A DNA stretch of 6,646 nt from the NCBI GenBank assembly GCA_030593645.1, contig JAUVGT010000279.1, forward strand, positions 1 through 6,646, in the 5' to 3' direction. The DNA comes from Deltaproteobacteria bacterium (lineage in GTDB: Bacteria; Desulfobacterota; Desulfobacteria; Desulfobacterales; JAUVGT01). Below are positions 1-6,200 of the stretch, piece after piece. How positions within the stretch are numbered: the stretch's first letter is position 1; each line of letters opens with the position of its first letter. A program made the translations under genes and the position numbers. The notes under the pieces are model-generated. The model was not told where the DNA came from. It was given only the letters and a program-made list of their open reading frames with translations, and searched no databases.

Positions 1-119
1 TAAACCCTTTTTTATGAGTTTTTATTAATAATATTATATAATTAAGAAGTTGTTAGACTTATGAACATTCCATTACTATATTATATTTATTATATATAAT
101 ATAAATAGGTAGAGAAATT
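1..119 (+). promoter_or_regulatory. AT-rich leader and likely promoter region of the dnaN-gyrB operon
   Basis: This stretch is overwhelmingly A and T. It contains two short perfect palindromes: TTATTAATAA at 22-31 and TATTATATATAATA at 88-101. A weak sigma-70-like pair can be drawn as TTGTTA (50-55) with TACTAT (74-79), an 18-base spacer and 4 of 6 consensus matches in each box. TATATT at 77-82 is a better -10 hexamer but is badly spaced from that -35. TTATGAACA at 59-67 matches 7 of 9 positions of the DnaA-box consensus TTATCCACA, which is not convincing alone. The position directly before dnaN and the low duplex stability suit a promoter, and possibly the edge of a replication origin, but only the promoter role is a reasonable default. 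No coding region is evident in this leader. Confidence 0.4.
107..114 (+). promoter_or_regulatory. Ribosome binding site of dnaN
   Basis: AGGTAGAG ends five bases before the ATG at 120. It is a purine-rich, Shine-Dalgarno-like site at normal spacing in an otherwise AT-only leader. It supports 120 as the true start, and the encoded N-terminus (MKFKIRKNAI) matches the usual start of beta clamps. Confidence 0.6.
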
Positions 120-1238
120 ATGAAATTCAAAATTAGAAAGAACGCTATTATTAATGTACTATCAAAAGTTCAGGGAATTACCGGAAGAAAGACAAATCTG
201 GCAATTACAACAAATGTCCTAATTTCAACCGCGGAATCAGGCATCCGAATTACAGCCACAGATCTTGAAACAGGATTCGAAGGATTCTATCCCGCAGAAA
301 TAGAGAGAGAAGGAAGTATTGCCATAAACGCAAGGAAATTTTTCGAAATCGTCAGAGAGTTTCCGAGTGAGGAAATCAATATTAATGAAGTGGAAAATAA
401 CTGGATCGAAATCGGGAATGGGAAAGTTGAATATCACTTGATGGGTATGAACCCTGAAGAATTTCCAGAAATTCCCACGGTTGACGAAGAAGAATTTATT
501 GAGATTGATACTCTTTCTTTTAGAAAAATGATTGAACGAACGGTCATTATTTCAGGATCAACAGATGAGAAACGCGCGCATATCATCGGTTTGTACCTGG
601 AAAGACGTGAAGAGGAAGGTAATAAAATGATCCGAATCGTGTCAACAGATGGAAGTCGATTATCTGTCGCTGATTATCATCTGGATAAAGAAGTGAATTT
701 AAAACCCGCAGAAAGTATATTGATACCAAAGAAAGGGATGCATGAAGTCAGTAAATTTCTCGATGAAGGGGGAACGGTAAAGATTGGGCAGGAACGAAAT
801 AAGTTCATCATAAAAAAAGAACATGAAACAATCATCATCGGGCTGCTTGAGGGTGACTTTCCTGAATATAAAGATATTATAAACAAAGCGAATACTCATC
901 AAATTTATTTTGATCGACAGCTTTTTATGATGATGCTCAAGAGGATGTCGATCTTATCGTCGGAAGATTATAAGAGTGTTATATTTAACTTTTTAAATGA
1001 TAAGTTGATTATTACCTCGACAAATCCTGATATCGGAGAATCAAAGGAAGATATGGCTATGGAATATAATGGGGAGCGTGTGGAAACCGCCTATAATCCC
1101 CGTTTTTTTATTGATACCCTTAACTCCATTGAGAATGATAAAGTCATTATCAGTGTCCTCAATGATGAAAGACCATGTTTTATTGAAGGTGAGGGGGATC
1201 ACACTTATTTAACAGCAATTATGCCGATGAGAATATGA
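120..1238 (+). CDS. dnaN: DNA polymerase III subunit beta (sliding clamp)
   Basis: The product is the ring-shaped processivity clamp that tethers DNA polymerase III and other clamp-binding proteins to DNA; the active form is a head-to-tail homodimer in the cytoplasm. At 372 residues it is close to the usual length of about 366 and should hold the three repeated clamp folds (roughly 1-120, 128-250 and 253-372). Recognisable family segments include MGMNPEEFPEIP (108-119), TDGSRL (176-181, part of the peptide-binding pocket in E. coli DnaN), EGDFPEY (244-250), YNPRFF (325-330) and the C-terminal MPMRI (368-372), which lines the binding cleft. No frameshift or missing domain is seen. The last four bases overlap the gyrB start codon, so the two genes are probably cotranscribed and translationally coupled. 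recF does not follow it, unlike in many bacteria. Confidence 0.97.
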   Translation: MKFKIRKNAIINVLSKVQGITGRKTNLAITTNVLISTAESGIRITATDLETGFEGFYPAEIEREGSIAINARKFFEIVREFPSEEININEVENNWIEIGNGKVEYHLMGMNPEEFPEIPTVDEEEFIEIDTLSFRKMIERTVIISGSTDEKRAHIIGLYLERREEEGNKMIRIVSTDGSRLSVADYHLDKEVNLKPAESILIPKKGMHEVSKFLDEGGTVKIGQERNKFIIKKEHETIIIGLLEGDFPEYKDIINKANTHQIYFDRQLFMMMLKRMSILSSEDYKSVIFNFLNDKLIITSTNPDIGESKEDMAMEYNGERVETAYNPRFFIDTLNSIENDKVIISVLNDERPCFIEGEGDHTYLTAIMPMRI

Positions 1239-3682
1239 ACAGAGAAAATAATAGCGAAACATATAACGAAGATAATATAAAAATATTAGAGGGTCTTGAA
1301 GCGGTAAGAAAAAGACCGTCCATGTATATTGGAAATGTGGATTTAGCCGGTCTTCATCATCTTGTCTATGAAGTCGTAGATAACAGTATTGATGAGGCCA
1401 TGGCCGGATATTGTGACGAAATAAATATCACAATCCATACAGATAACAGCGTGACTGTCATTGATAATGGGAGGGGTATACCCATTGGTATACATAAAAC
1501 TGAACAAGTCCCCGCCATCGAAGTTGTAATGACAATACTGCACGCGGGCGGTAAATTTGATGACGATTCCTATAAAGTCTCCGGGGGGCTCCATGGTGTG
1601 GGAGTATCTGTGGTAAACGCCCTTTCACATTTACTTGAAGTCGAAGTCTATCATAATGGAGATATTTATTATCAGACATATGAAAAAGGAATCAAAAGCA
1701 GTGAATTAAAAATCATCGGAAAAACACGGAAAAAAAGCGGTACAAAAATACGCTTTTACCCGGATACAACCATATTTACCACCGATAATTTTTCCTATGA
1801 TGTACTTGTACGACGGATAAGAGAGCTGGCTTTCTTAAACAAGGGTATAAAAATAAATATTGAGGATGAGCGCTCTGATAAAAAAAAGGAATTCTATTAC
1901 AAAGGCGGATTAAGAGCATATGTTGAATATTTAAATAAAAGAAATGTGCCACTGCATAAACCTGTAATTATCGAAGGAGTGAGAGATGACGTTCATATTG
2001 AAGTCGCCATTCAATATAACAACACATACACGGAAAAGATATTTTCATTCGCGAATAATATAAATACGCACGAAGGAGGATTCCATCTGAGCGGGTTTAA
2101 GTCAGCCCTCACACGAACGATAAACCAGTATGCGACAAATGGAAATTTACCGAAAAACCTTCAACTCAAAATATCCGGTGATGATGTCAGGGAAGGGTTG
2201 ACCGCGATTGTAAGTGTAAGAATCAAATCACCGCAATTTGAAGGACAGACGAAAACCAAACTTGGGAACAGTGAAGTCAAGGGCTTGGTTGAATCAATGA
2301 TTAATGAAAAACTGGGAAATTTTTTTGAAGAAAATCCATCCGTAGCAAAAAAAATAATATCAAAGGGTGTGGATGCAGCCAGGGCCAGGGATGCGGCCAA
2401 AAGAGCCAGGGAGATAGCCAGAAAAAAAGGATCATTAATCGACGCGACACTTCCTGGAAAACTGGCTGAATGCCAGAGTAACGACCCTGAAGAAAGAGAA
2501 CTTTTTATTGTTGAGGGTGATTCAGCAGGCGGAAGCGCGAAGCAGGGTAGAGACAGAAGATTTCAGGCGATTTTACCGTTAAAAGGAAAAATACTGAATG
2601 TCGAAAAAGCACGGTTTGATAAAATATTAAGAAGTGAAGAAATAAAGAATATGATCACCGCACTTGGAACAGGAGTGGGTAAGGAAGAATACAACATCAA
2701 TAAGATTAAGTATCATAAAGTTATTATTATGACAGATGCCGATGTAGACGGATCACATATACGAACACTCCTTTTAACGTTTTTCTACAGACAGATGCCT
2801 GAAATCATCAACAAAGGATACATGTATATCGCGCAACCACCGCTACTGAAAATCGGGAAAGGAAAAAATGGAAAGTATCTAAAAAATGAAATCGAATTCA
2901 GTGATTATGTAATCAAGCGGGTTTGTGATAAAAAAACAGTAAAAATCGGAAAAAATGGAAAAACGATTACAGGTCATGACCTTTATCTTTTTATCGGAAA
3001 CCTTTCAGAATACTACGAACATTTAAATAAACTGAATAGACGCGGGATTGAAAATGAGTTTACTGAGATTCTGATTCATGAGGGTGTGGAAGATAAAGAC
3101 TTTTTAAAAGATGAAGACAAAATGAATCACCTTAAGGACGTGTTAATTCAGAAAGGATATTCTGCGTTACTACCCGTATGGAATGAAGAAAGAGGTGTCT
3201 TTGAGATGACGGTCACACGCTCAGAAAAAGACAGCGAAAAAAATTATTTTTCAGGTAAAAGAGAAAAAGACAATCAACCGATCAAGATCGGCAGGGGACT
3301 CATATATTCAAATGATTATCAGAAAAGCCTGGTTGCCGGGAAACGAATATTCGATTATGAGGAGCCGCCATTTACAATAATGTCCTCGGAAAAAAATGAA
3401 GATGAGATCACGGTTGAATCAAAGGAGGAATTATTAAAAATACTGATCGAAGAAGGAAAAAAAGGGCTTACCATTCAAAGATACAAAGGTCTTGGTGAGA
3501 TGAATCCGGATCAGCTATGGGAGACCACCATGAATCCGGAAAAAAGGAATTTATTACGGGTCAAGGTGGATGATTTTGTGGATACAGATGAAATTTTCAC
3601 AATACTCATGGGAGAGGAAATCGAGCCAAGGCGGGAATTTATAAATAATCATGCCCTTGAAGTCAATATGCTTGATATATAG
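1235..3682 (+). CDS. gyrB: DNA gyrase subunit B
   Basis: This is the ATPase subunit of the type II topoisomerase that introduces negative supercoils as a GyrA2GyrB2 complex. The GHKL ATPase domain shows EVVDNSIDEA (46-55, with E46 as the expected catalytic base), DNGRGIP (77-83) and GGLHGVGVSVVNALS (117-131). The transducer domain carries the QTK loop (338-340). The TOPRIM half has EGDSAGG (427-433), PLKGKILNVEKA (448-459) and the metal-binding DADVDGSHIR (501-510). A segment of roughly 170 residues (about 555-730) interrupts the TOPRIM half, as in E. coli-type GyrB. QRYKGLGEMNPDQLWETT (748-765) favours GyrB over ParE. The total of 815 residues is close to the approximately 804 of E. coli. 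Positions equivalent to quinolone-linked D426 and K447 are unchanged (D429, K450), but the equivalent of Arg136 is His140 (see findings). The start lies inside the dnaN stop (ATGA overlap), with no strong ribosome binding site of its own, which suggests coupling. Confidence 0.97.
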   Translation: MNRENNSETYNEDNIKILEGLEAVRKRPSMYIGNVDLAGLHHLVYEVVDNSIDEAMAGYCDEINITIHTDNSVTVIDNGRGIPIGIHKTEQVPAIEVVMTILHAGGKFDDDSYKVSGGLHGVGVSVVNALSHLLEVEVYHNGDIYYQTYEKGIKSSELKIIGKTRKKSGTKIRFYPDTTIFTTDNFSYDVLVRRIRELAFLNKGIKINIEDERSDKKKEFYYKGGLRAYVEYLNKRNVPLHKPVIIEGVRDDVHIEVAIQYNNTYTEKIFSFANNINTHEGGFHLSGFKSALTRTINQYATNGNLPKNLQLKISGDDVREGLTAIVSVRIKSPQFEGQTKTKLGNSEVKGLVESMINEKLGNFFEENPSVAKKIISKGVDAARARDAAKRAREIARKKGSLIDATLPGKLAECQSNDPEERELFIVEGDSAGGSAKQGRDRRFQAILPLKGKILNVEKARFDKILRSEEIKNMITALGTGVGKEEYNINKIKYHKVIIMTDADVDGSHIRTLLLTFFYRQMPEIINKGYMYIAQPPLLKIGKGKNGKYLKNEIEFSDYVIKRVCDKKTVKIGKNGKTITGHDLYLFIGNLSEYYEHLNKLNRRGIENEFTEILIHEGVEDKDFLKDEDKMNHLKDVLIQKGYSALLPVWNEERGVFEMTVTRSEKDSEKNYFSGKREKDNQPIKIGRGLIYSNDYQKSLVAGKRIFDYEEPPFTIMSSEKNEDEITVESKEELLKILIEEGKKGLTIQRYKGLGEMNPDQLWETTMNPEKRNLLRVKVDDFVDTDEIFTILMGEEIEPRREFINNHALEVNMLDI

Positions 3683-3684
3683 CA

Positions 3685-4476
3685 ATGAAAATACACAAAA
3701 TTACTGCAAGGGATTTACCAGATCTATGGTTTCAGGCCGTTCATGACATTCTCGATAAGGGAAGAAGATTCAAGATTGACCGGGGAAGTTACGCCGGACA
3801 GACAAGACTCGAATACGATTATTTCTGCGGCCATGTTCTTTATCCATTTACAAAGCCGATGATTCCAGACATACCACCATCTTTTGGAATACCGAACCCT
3901 GTGGAAGAAGCGTACATATATGGCGGAGATGGTTATGAACGATCATATATAGAATACTTGATGACAGGAGAGAAGGAACCGGGAGAATCATATACGTATG
4001 GCGAGCGTTTGACAAAAGCACCACTGACCGGTGAAAAACTGAACTGGTGGAAAGACGGCGAATCTGAAATTATCGATAAAAGGGAAGTAGACGGGAAAAA
4101 AGTATTTGAAGAAGAGGGTATATTATACATCAACCAGATTGAATGGATCATCGATACATATAAAACGTTTGGTGAAAGAAACAATCAGATGGTCTTACAG
4201 GTTGCACATCCTTCCGATGTTACACTTGTCGATCCGCCATGCCTCAGATCAATTGATACCAGGATTCAGGACAATACTCTGAATTTTGTTGTTTATTTCA
4301 GATCGTGGGACCTGTGGGGCGGACTGCCCGCAAATCTTGCTGGAATTCAAAACCTGAAGGAATATATGGCTGGTGAAATCGGTGTGGAAGACGGGGAAAT
4401 GATTGTGGAAAGCAAAGGGCTTCACCTGTACGGATACGCCGAAGAACTCGCCAAATTGAGATGTCTGAGAGAATAA
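3685..4476 (+). CDS. thyA: Thymidylate synthase family protein, divergent (archaeal/methanogen-like), C-terminally short
   Basis: Thymidylate synthases methylate dUMP to dTMP using a methylene-folate. Family landmarks appear in order: DRGSYAG (32-38, whose Arg33 would match the phosphate-binding Arg21 of E. coli ThyA), YIEYLMTG (88-95, with a likely catalytic Glu90), YTYGERL (103-109), QIEWIIDTYK (151-160), PPCLR (184-188, nucleophile Cys186), FRSWD (205-209), GLPANLAG (213-220) and HLYGY (247-251). Asn217 matches Asn177, which selects dUMP; the dCMP hydroxymethylases usually have Asp there. Divergent points are VAHP in place of the common AWNP, Asp191 where E. coli-type enzymes have Gln in CHxxxQF, and an end only 14 residues after Tyr249, without the long C-terminal tail of classical ThyA. 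The gene starts two bases after the gyrB stop with no clear ribosome binding site, so reinitiation after gyrB is likely. The family is clear from motifs; the exact substrate and cofactor are inferred. Confidence 0.82.
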   Translation: MKIHKITARDLPDLWFQAVHDILDKGRRFKIDRGSYAGQTRLEYDYFCGHVLYPFTKPMIPDIPPSFGIPNPVEEAYIYGGDGYERSYIEYLMTGEKEPGESYTYGERLTKAPLTGEKLNWWKDGESEIIDKREVDGKKVFEEEGILYINQIEWIIDTYKTFGERNNQMVLQVAHPSDVTLVDPPCLRSIDTRIQDNTLNFVVYFRSWDLWGGLPANLAGIQNLKEYMAGEIGVEDGEMIVESKGLHLYGYAEELAKLRCLRE

Positions 4477-4478
4477 AG

Positions 4479-4493
4479 TTGACGGTTTCGTAA
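4479..4493 (+). repeat. Left terminal inverted repeat of the MITE-like element
   Basis: TTGACGGTTTCGTAA pairs with 4666-4680 at 13 of 15 positions. Its last 13 bases (4481-4493) pair perfectly with TTACGAAACCGTC at 4640-4652, so this one end has two possible partners on the right side. Confidence 0.65.
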
Positions 4494-4508
4494 TCCGCCG
4501 TTGGCGGA
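4494..4508 (+). repeat. Small GC-rich hairpin inside the element
   Basis: TCCGCC (4494-4499), loop GTT (4500-4502) and GGCGGA (4503-4508) form a perfect six-base stem directly after the left terminal repeat. No T-run follows, so it is not a typical intrinsic terminator. Confidence 0.6.
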
Positions 4509-4549
4509 CCAACTTCTGCGTTGTGCTGCATTTCGCAATCATTCAACTC

Positions 4550-4581
4550 CCCTGTTAAATAAAAAGACAGATTTAACAGGG
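4550..4581 (+). repeat. Central perfect 11-bp stem-loop
   Basis: CCCTGTTAAAT (4550-4560) and ATTTAACAGGG (4571-4581) are perfect reverse complements around the ten-base loop AAAAAGACAG. It is the strongest hairpin in the window and sits at the centre of the nested inverted repeats. Neither strand carries a T-tract after the stem. It could still hinder transcription from the two convergent genes, which is inference. Confidence 0.75.
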
Positions 4582-4639
4582 CGGGTCCTATAAGTATGCT
4601 TCATGATTACGAAATTTGCACGCCTTGAATTTGAACGCT

Positions 4640-4680
4640 TTACGAAACCGTCTCATTAGGACTTTTTACGAGACCATCAA
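4640..4680 (+). repeat. Tandem right-end repeats (26-bp period)
   Basis: TTACGAAACCGTC (4640-4652) is followed 26 bases later by TTACGAGACCATC (4666-4678), a direct repeat with 11 of 13 identical bases. Both are inverted relative to the left end at 4479-4493. The inner copy is the perfect match and the outer copy extends two bases further (CAA). This could mean that an internal end was duplicated or that one element was nested in another. Confidence 0.55.
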
Positions 4681-4682
4681 AG

Positions 4683-6065
4683 TTAGAAGTCGATATTTTT
4701 TGGAGTCCGCGGAAAAGGAATCACATCCCGGATATTGGATATCCCGGTTACCAGCATGATCAACCGTTCAAAGCCGAGACCAAAACCGCTGTGTTCAACC
4801 GAACCGTAACGACGCGAATCCAGGTACCACCAGTAATTTTCTTTGTTTAAACCGGTTTCATCCATACGATGTTCAAGGATATCCAGGCGCTCTTCACGTT
4901 GACTTCCACCGATAATTTCACCAATCCTCGGTACAAGCACATCCATGGCCGCAACCGTTTTATTGTCGTCATTCAGCCGCATATAAAACGGTTTAATGGT
5001 TTTTGGATAGTTATATAGAATGACCGGTTTTTTAAAATGTTTCTCCGTAAGGTAGCGTTCATGTTCCGACTGGAGATCTTTACCATATGAAACATCATAT
5101 TCAAATTTAAATTTTGAGTGCGTTAAAATATCGACCGCTTCGGTATAGGGAAGGCGGACATATGTGGATTCAGCAATATTCTCAAGGGTGTTCATGAGCT
5201 GTTTATCAACAAACCGCGCAAAAAGATCCAGATCATCTTTACACTCATCAAGAATAAAGGTCGCGAGATACTTTACCATCTCTTCACCTAAATCCATGTT
5301 TCCTTCAAGATCGCAGAAAGCCATTTCAGGTTCGATCATCCAAAATTCTGCGGCATGCCGGCTGGTATTTGAGTTTTCAGCTCTGAAAGTGGGACCAAAA
5401 GTATAAACATCGCCCAAAGAGAGAGCGAACATTTCCGCCGACAACTGACCGGATACGGTAAGATTGGCCTCCTTTCCAAAAAAATCCTGATTAAAATCGG
5501 TCTTACCATCAATTTCAGGTATATTTTTAAAATCAAAGGTGGTTAATCTAAACATTTCACCTGCGCCTTCACAATCGGAACCGGTAATAATCGGTGTATG
5601 AATATATCTGAAATCCCTGTCCCTGAAAAATGTATGGATGGCATATGATAATTCGGATCGGATTCGAAACGCGGCACCATATTTGTTGGTTCGGGGCCTT
5701 AAATGGGCAATGGAACGTAAATACTCATCCGAATGACGTTTTTTCTGAAGGGGAAAAGAATCAGGAGACATGTGAAGAATATCGATATCCGTTGCCTGGA
5801 CTTCCCATTTTTGACCGCTGCCCTTGGATGGGGTGAGTTCCCCGGAAACAGCCACAGCCGAACCCGTGGAGATCCTGTTAATGGCGTCATAATTATCCAG
5901 GCCAGAATCCGCGATTACCTGGACGTTTTTAAGACAGGACCCGTCATTAATTTCAAGAAAGGAAAAGGTTTTTGAATCCCTTCGTGTTCGGACCCAGCCT
6001 TTAATCAGAACGTCTTTGATCGGAGTCTCTGAATTTAAAAGTTTGAATATTTTGGTTCTTTTCAT
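4683..6065 (-). CDS. asnS: Asparaginyl-tRNA synthetase (class IIb)
   Basis: The enzyme attaches asparagine to tRNA-Asn in the cytoplasm. Its 460 residues compare well with 466 in E. coli. An N-terminal OB-fold anticodon-binding domain spans roughly 15-100 (IKGWVRTRRDSKTFSFLEIN at 21-40). The class II catalytic core follows: motif 1 around 145-160 with invariant Pro158 in YIHTPII; SGQLSAEM (205-212), which is characteristic of AsnRS; motif 2 with FRAE (227-230) and SRHAAEF (235-241); GGSQREERL (386-394); and motif 3 with GFGLGFERL (427-435, Arg434). Together these separate it from bacterial AspRS, which is longer and has a GAD insert. It is intact, transcribed convergently to thyA and divergently from the radical SAM gene. 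Its presence indicates direct charging of tRNA-Asn, although an additional GatCAB route elsewhere is not excluded. Confidence 0.96.
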   Translation of the reverse strand: MKRTKIFKLLNSETPIKDVLIKGWVRTRRDSKTFSFLEINDGSCLKNVQVIADSGLDNYDAINRISTGSAVAVSGELTPSKGSGQKWEVQATDIDILHMSPDSFPLQKKRHSDEYLRSIAHLRPRTNKYGAAFRIRSELSYAIHTFFRDRDFRYIHTPIITGSDCEGAGEMFRLTTFDFKNIPEIDGKTDFNQDFFGKEANLTVSGQLSAEMFALSLGDVYTFGPTFRAENSNTSRHAAEFWMIEPEMAFCDLEGNMDLGEEMVKYLATFILDECKDDLDLFARFVDKQLMNTLENIAESTYVRLPYTEAVDILTHSKFKFEYDVSYGKDLQSEHERYLTEKHFKKPVILYNYPKTIKPFYMRLNDDNKTVAAMDVLVPRIGEIIGGSQREERLDILEHRMDETGLNKENYWWYLDSRRYGSVEHSGFGLGFERLIMLVTGISNIRDVIPFPRTPKNIDF

Positions 6066-6200
6066 ATTTCATCCTTAATAGTTGATGGTGAATATAAGTG
6101 TGAATTAAACAAAAAAGGTTTAAAAACACAACTAAATTTTTATAAACGGAAATGGAATTAAAAATTTGATTTTTCACAAAAAAGGCGTAAATTATACAGC
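6066..6200. promoter_or_regulatory. Divergent intergenic region between asnS and the radical SAM gene
   Basis: These 135 AT-rich bases should hold promoters for both directions. For the plus strand, TTGATT (6166-6171) and TAAATT (6188-6193) are a possible pair with a 16-base spacer, each a partial match. For asnS I find no convincing pair. A perfect nine-base inverted repeat, AAATTTTTA (6134-6142) with TAAAAATTT (6159-6167), overlaps the candidate -35. A looser dyad with core arms TTAAAC (6105-6110) and GTTTAA (6118-6123) is flanked by GTGT (6098-6101) and ACAC (6126-6129). No leader peptide, T-box or riboswitch-like structure is apparent. Confidence 0.35.
6071..6076 (-). promoter_or_regulatory. 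Ribosome binding site of asnS
   Basis: On the minus strand AAGGAT lies five bases before the ATG at 6065-6063. It is a good Shine-Dalgarno match at standard spacing and fixes the asnS start. Confidence 0.7.

Larger units (their letters stand above)
4479..4680. mobile_element. MITE-like non-coding repeat element with terminal inverted repeats
   Basis: The intergenic space between two convergent genes is filled by about 202 bases bounded by 15-base inverted repeats: TTGACGGTTTCGTAA (4479-4493) and TTACGAGACCATCAA (4666-4680), which pair at 13 of 15 positions. Inside are a short GC-rich hairpin (4494-4508), a perfect 11-base stem (4550-4581) and an imperfect pair of arms around it (4531-4542 with 4603-4614, 11 of 12 matching). 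An exact 13-base inverted copy of the left end lies at 4640-4652. The element begins two bases after the thyA stop and ends two bases before the asnS stop codon. AAAGTT occurs at both junctions (4475-4480 and 4679-4684) and may be a target duplication, though it partly overlaps the repeat ends. No open reading frame of note belongs to it. It resembles dispersed palindromic elements of delta-proteobacterial genomes, but its copy number cannot be judged from one window. Confidence 0.6.

Noticed and set aside
59..67. DnaA box TTATGAACA
   Set aside because: It has two mismatches to the consensus and is a single isolated copy; it is mentioned only as part of the leader region.
1343..2400. Minus-strand reading frames inside gyrB
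   Set aside because: The opposite strand encodes continuous, highly conserved GyrB motifs, and these frames have no independent support.
3685..4476. dCMP hydroxymethylase of a phage-type DNA modification system
   Set aside because: Asn217, not Asp, occupies the base-selecting position, and the gene sits in a chromosomal replication operon with no phage neighbours. A hydroxymethylase acting on dUMP is not fully excluded.
4249..4546. Minus-strand reading frames of 82-97 codons over the thyA 3' end and the repeat
   Set aside because: They overlap a well-supported gene and the palindromic element, have no convincing ribosome binding site and show no recognisable protein features.
4550..4581. 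Intrinsic terminator at the central stem-loop
   Set aside because: The stem is strong, but no T-run follows it on either strand, and it is part of a larger set of nested inverted repeats better explained as a repeat element.
5164..5975. Plus-strand reading frames inside asnS
   Set aside because: They are antisense shadows of a complete asparaginyl-tRNA synthetase with all class II motifs; their translations look like no protein family.
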